Origin: Rhodococcus sp. 06-462-5
GTDB taxonomy: Bacteria > Actinomycetota > Actinomycetes > Mycobacteriales > Mycobacteriaceae
Direction: 5' to 3'
NCBI RefSeq assembly: GCF_002258315.1
Contig: NZ_NOYD01000014.1
Coordinates: 124,001 to 188,000, forward strand
DNA length: 64,000 bases
In this document: one piece after another, positions 61,535-64,000 of the stretch
How positions within the stretch are numbered: the stretch's first letter is position 1
Layout of the letters: each line of letters starts with the position of its first letter
Translations under genes and position numbers: made by a program
The notes under the pieces: model-generated
The model's database searches: none
Seen by the model: the letters and a program-made list of their open reading frames with translations, nothing else
What the model was told of the DNA's origin: nothing

Positions 61535-62563
61535 ATGACTCACCGTGCAACCACTCGCTTCGCTGCACTGTTCACCGCCGTGGCCGCCGCATCCATCGCG
61601 CTGGTCGGCTGCAGCTCCGCCGATACTGCGGAGGACGCGGCCGTCGCCCCGTCCACCGGCTCGTTTCCGCTGACCGTGCACCACATGTACGGAGACACCA
61701 CGCTGGACGAGGTGCCCGAACGAGTCGCGACGTGGGGATTCGGCACCACCGACGCGGTCCTCGCCCTCGGGGTCGTCCCGGTGGCGATGCCCTCGGCCGA
61801 GTACGGCGGAGGGGACGATCTGATCTACCCGTGGGTGTCCGACGCGATCGAGTCGTCGGGCGGTCCGGCACCGGTTCTGCTCGACAACGTCACGGACGCA
61901 CTGTCCGTCGAGAAGCTTCTCGCTACCGACCCGGATGTCGTGTTGGCTCCGCACTCCGGGCTGACGCGGGCCGAGTACGACGCGGTGACCGCTGCCGGAG
62001 TTCCCGTCATCGCCCCGCCCGAGGAACTGTGGTCGACGCCGTGGCGCGATGTCATCACCACGACGGGTGATGTGCTCGGAGTGCCGGACAGGGCAAGTGA
62101 TCTCGTTGCCGACCTGGACCGCCAAGTGCAGGACGCAGGCGCACAGCATCCCGAATTCGACGGCCGCACAATCGCATACGTGTCCGAGGCTGCGGACGTG
62201 TACTACCTGCTGCTGCCGTCGGACCCTCGGGTGGAGCTGCTCGAGAACCTCGGCTTCGCCTCGCCTGCATCGGTGACCGACCTCGCGACCGACGATGCCA
62301 CGTACTCGACAACGGTCTCGGCCGAGAACATCTCGAAAATCGACGCCGATGTGGTGTTCACTCAGGTCGACAGCGACGACGCCCTGCAGCAGTTCCTCGA
62401 TTCGCCTGTCTCACGCCAGATTCCGGCTGTTGCAGCAGGTGCGGTAGCCGGATTCGTCGGCCAGGAAGCCGGAGCTGCAGTGGGCCCGACGGCACTGTCG
62501 ATTCCGTACTTCCTGCCGACCCTGGTCGACGGACTTGCTGCTGCAGTGAACACCGACCGTTGA
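61535..62563 (+). CDS. Iron-siderophore ABC transporter substrate-binding lipoprotein (FecB/FepB-like)
   Basis: A 342-aa lipoprotein with signal peptide and lipobox ALVGC (Cys26). The mature part follows the class III binding-protein plan: GDTTLDEVPERVATWGFGTT, DAVLALGVVPVAMPSAEYGG, the LLATDPDVVLAPHSGLT segment, a long linking helix and a C-terminal lobe with SRQIPAVAAGAVAGF. This family captures ferric siderophores or haem and delivers them to an ABC permease, which is not encoded in the window. An IdeR-type box just upstream supports iron repression. It is divergent from the Tat/dioxygenase operon. Confidence 0.92.
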   Translation: MTHRATTRFAALFTAVAAASIALVGCSSADTAEDAAVAPSTGSFPLTVHHMYGDTTLDEVPERVATWGFGTTDAVLALGVVPVAMPSAEYGGGDDLIYPWVSDAIESSGGPAPVLLDNVTDALSVEKLLATDPDVVLAPHSGLTRAEYDAVTAAGVPVIAPPEELWSTPWRDVITTTGDVLGVPDRASDLVADLDRQVQDAGAQHPEFDGRTIAYVSEAADVYYLLLPSDPRVELLENLGFASPASVTDLATDDATYSTTVSAENISKIDADVVFTQVDSDDALQQFLDSPVSRQIPAVAAGAVAGFVGQEAGAAVGPTALSIPYFLPTLVDGLAAAVNTDR

Positions 62564-62633
62564 CGACGATGGGGTGCGGTGGAGGGCATTCGGAAGAGCC
62601 CGGAGGTGCTTGCGCGCGAGTAGTCTGACCGCA

Positions 62634-62954
62634 ATGACATCGGTCGACTCCGGGAGTGCGCTCATGACCTCACGCTTGCCCGACGTGTTCAGCCCGTCTG
62701 CAGTGCAGTACGGCGAGACCGTCAGAGTGGACGACCGCACGACCATTCTGCCGGTATCGCGTCGATCGACTCGGGGAGCAGAGACCGCAGTGGGGCTGTT
62801 CACCATCACGGACGGCACGGCGGTGTGGACCCCAGCCGTCGATGCCGGCCGCATCCAACTGATCGGTGTGCTCACCGGCCTCGTTGCTGCGACATTGGGA
62901 TGTGCTGCGGTCCTGAGGCGGCCGCCGTGGCCGACCGTCACCATCGATCGTTGA
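62634..62954 (+). CDS. Small membrane protein with GerW-like motif
   Basis: A protein of about 106 aa. The segment QYGETVRVDDRTTILPVSRR and GLFTITDGTAVWTPAVDAGR resembles the start and end of GerW/YtfJ-type domains, but the glycine-rich middle of that family is absent. A C-terminal membrane helix follows (LIGVLTGLVAATLGCAAVL) and a short Pro-rich tail. ATG 62634 is used; ATG 62664 is an alternative. It is close behind the binding-protein gene on the same strand, but no functional link is evident. The family match is weak. Confidence 0.6.
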   Translation: MTSVDSGSALMTSRLPDVFSPSAVQYGETVRVDDRTTILPVSRRSTRGAETAVGLFTITDGTAVWTPAVDAGRIQLIGVLTGLVAATLGCAAVLRRPPWPTVTIDR

Positions 62955-62960
62955 CCCAGG

Positions 62961-63449
62961 TCACGCCTGACGAAGGACGTCGCGTGTGAGCTCGAGCTGG
63001 CCGAGGTGCTGGGCCAGCTCGCGCACCAGGTGCGTCAACACCCACTCCGGGGTGGCGGTTGCGAGCTCCGGGCGGGTGGTGCCCATGACGGTCCGATCGC
63101 GAATCCCCTCGCGTAAGCCGACATTCACCCACTCGGGTAGACGCGCTCGAACCTCGTCGACCCGTGTGGTCAGTTCGTCGACCCGGCCCTCGGCCGTGAA
63201 TTCGGCGGCGCGGTCCCGCGGGATCTTCAGACCGGCGATCACCGAGCCCGCCCAGTACTCGATCACCGCCACGCAGTGGAACACGATGGCGTACGGACTG
63301 TTGGCACCGGGCAGGTCCGGCTTCGTGTTGGCCAGCTCGTCGCCCAGGTCCCGGAGGATTTCCGTCATCGACGACAGGCTCCCGCCCGTGATCGCCAGAA
63401 AAGCGTCAGCGACACGGCTTGCGGCGTCGTCCTGCTGCGGTGTCACCAC
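62961..63449 (-). CDS. DinB-like (DUF664-type) protein
   Basis: A 162-aa helical protein of the DinB-like superfamily. The three expected metal-binding His positions can be placed in YAIVFHCVAVIEYWAG and in WVLTHLVRELAQHLGQLELTRD, the latter being the typical C-terminal helix of mycothiol-dependent DinB proteins. These are metal-dependent thiol-transferase-like enzymes or of unknown function. It starts with GTG and converges on the small membrane protein after 6 bases. No link to the neighbouring iron or polysaccharide genes is apparent. Confidence 0.8.
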   Translation of the reverse strand: MVTPQQDDAASRVADAFLAITGGSLSSMTEILRDLGDELANTKPDLPGANSPYAIVFHCVAVIEYWAGSVIAGLKIPRDRAAEFTAEGRVDELTTRVDEVRARLPEWVNVGLREGIRDRTVMGTTRPELATATPEWVLTHLVRELAQHLGQLELTRDVLRQA

Positions 63450-63591
63450 GGGTGCGGCTCGACGTCGTCGAGGAAACAGCCGTACAGATCACTTCCTGGT
63501 TCGCCGTGCATCACCGGACCGTACACCCGTTCGCCTGCCCATGTGCCTGGGTCCTGGCCCTTGGGCGACAGACATTGCTGCGACCGCGGAA

Positions 63592-64000
63592 TCAGAGCCG
63601 ACGGCTCACCCGAACCACCGCATCGCGCAACGTCTTCGAGTGCACACCGGTACCGCCGACCGTCCTGGAACGCTCGATTGCGGTGTCGATGCGCCACGAG
63701 GAGGCGTCGAACAGGGCGGTGATGTCTTTCGCGGTGACGGTGGCCTCGTGCGGAGGCTCGCCCTCGTGTGAATGATGTTGTGCGCCATCGTGCAGATGCC
63801 CGACGATGAGCAGCGAACCGCCCGGCGCAACCCACTGCGCGATGTGTCGATAGAACTCCAATTGCGGAATCGACGGATGCGCGTAGTGGGTCATCACCAG
63901 ATCCCATCGCTCGGTCGGATTCCAGGTCGTGAGGTCGGATTCGATCCAGGTGACGTCGACCCCTGCATGTTGTGCCTGCTGTGCGGCGGTGGTGAGGGCC
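63592..64000 (-). CDS. Class I SAM-dependent methyltransferase, N-terminus outside window
   Basis: The C-terminal 135 or so residues of a methyltransferase whose frame stays open through the right edge. Visible parts are VTWIESDLTTWNPTERWDLV (motif around the adenine-binding acidic residue), MTHYAHPSIPQLEFYRHI, and the strand-5 block WVAPGGSLLIVGHLHD. This resembles TehB/thiopurine-type methyltransferases. A GTG inside the gene could be taken for a start, but the sequence before it continues the fold, so the gene is partial. A 142-base gap separates it from the DinB-like gene. Confidence 0.82.
   Translation of the reverse strand, partial: ALTTAAQQAQHAGVDVTWIESDLTTWNPTERWDLVMTHYAHPSIPQLEFYRHIAQWVAPGGSLLIVGHLHDGAQHHSHEGEPPHEATVTAKDITALFDASSWRIDTAIERSRTVGGTGVHSKTLRDAVVRVSRRL

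Noticed and set aside
1-64000. CRISPR arrays, rRNA, tRNA and insertion sequences
   Set aside because: No regularly spaced repeats, no cloverleaf or ribosomal sequence and no transposase were recognised on reading both strands by eye.

Overview
The window reads as chromosomal DNA of a high-GC mycolate actinobacterium, most likely a Rhodococcus-type member of the Nocardiaceae. The grounds are dense GC-rich coding with many GTG starts, long runs of genes joined by ATGA/GTGA overlaps, actinobacterial secretory lipases, Wzz proteins fused to BY-kinases, a mycolic-acid-type cyclopropane synthase homologue, actinobacterial Tat components and a DtxR/IdeR-type iron box. The genus call is inference; no rRNA, tRNA or other marker gene lies in the window.

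Region by region. 1-6.2 kb (+): three tandem secretory-lipase paralogues (the first cut by the window edge) interleaved with a kinase-less Wzz-like protein, a membrane acyltransferase and a sialate-O-acetylesterase-like esterase. 6.2-14.5 kb: a small anchored protein (-), then two paralogous initiating sugar-phosphate transferases, UDP-glucose dehydrogenase, and the GDP-L-fucose pair gmd-fcl. 14.6-21.4 kb: a visibly AT-richer block with Wzx flippase, GT4, a UDP-glucuronate-4-epimerase-like SDR and Wzy (+), facing a WcaF/WcaI-like pair (-). 21.8-30.8 kb: a membrane protein (+) converging on a tight seven-gene minus-strand operon (Wzz-kinase, Wzy/ligase, GT4, Wzx, GT4, degenerate SGNH lipoprotein, SGNH hydrolase). 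31.0-37.1 kb: decoration genes (TylF-type methyltransferase, acyltransferase-SGNH, hexapeptide acyltransferase, GT2, GT4). 37.1-44.3 kb: a wzz relic, an intact wzz-kinase gene, a phage-like cassette (holin-like, LamG-like frameshifted gene, hydrolases, HNH protein), and a kinase-less wzz. 44.3-57.8 kb: DUF4012 protein (-), a three-module NRPS (3291 aa) with thioesterase, a coupled cyclopropane-synthase-type methyltransferase and a secreted trypsin-like protease. 57.8-61.5 kb (-): an intradiol-dioxygenase-like Tat lipoprotein with its own TatA, TatC and TatB, plus an unknown anchored protein. 61.5-64 kb: an iron-box-controlled siderophore-type binding lipoprotein, a small membrane protein, a DinB-family protein and the end of a methyltransferase.

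Together the first 44 kb is an exopolysaccharide super-locus. Precursor genes point to glucuronate/galacturonate and fucose. There are two sets of flippase and polymerase, two initiating transferases and several chain-length regulators, so two Wzx/Wzy polymers (or one core plus an alternative) are likely. Secreted lipases, acyltransferases and SGNH proteins suggest that the polymer is acylated and edited outside the membrane. The NRPS block may make a surface or secreted peptide, but its product cannot be named from sequence. The last part looks like an iron-linked envelope module in which a dedicated Tat system may export a catechol dioxygenase-like lipoprotein.
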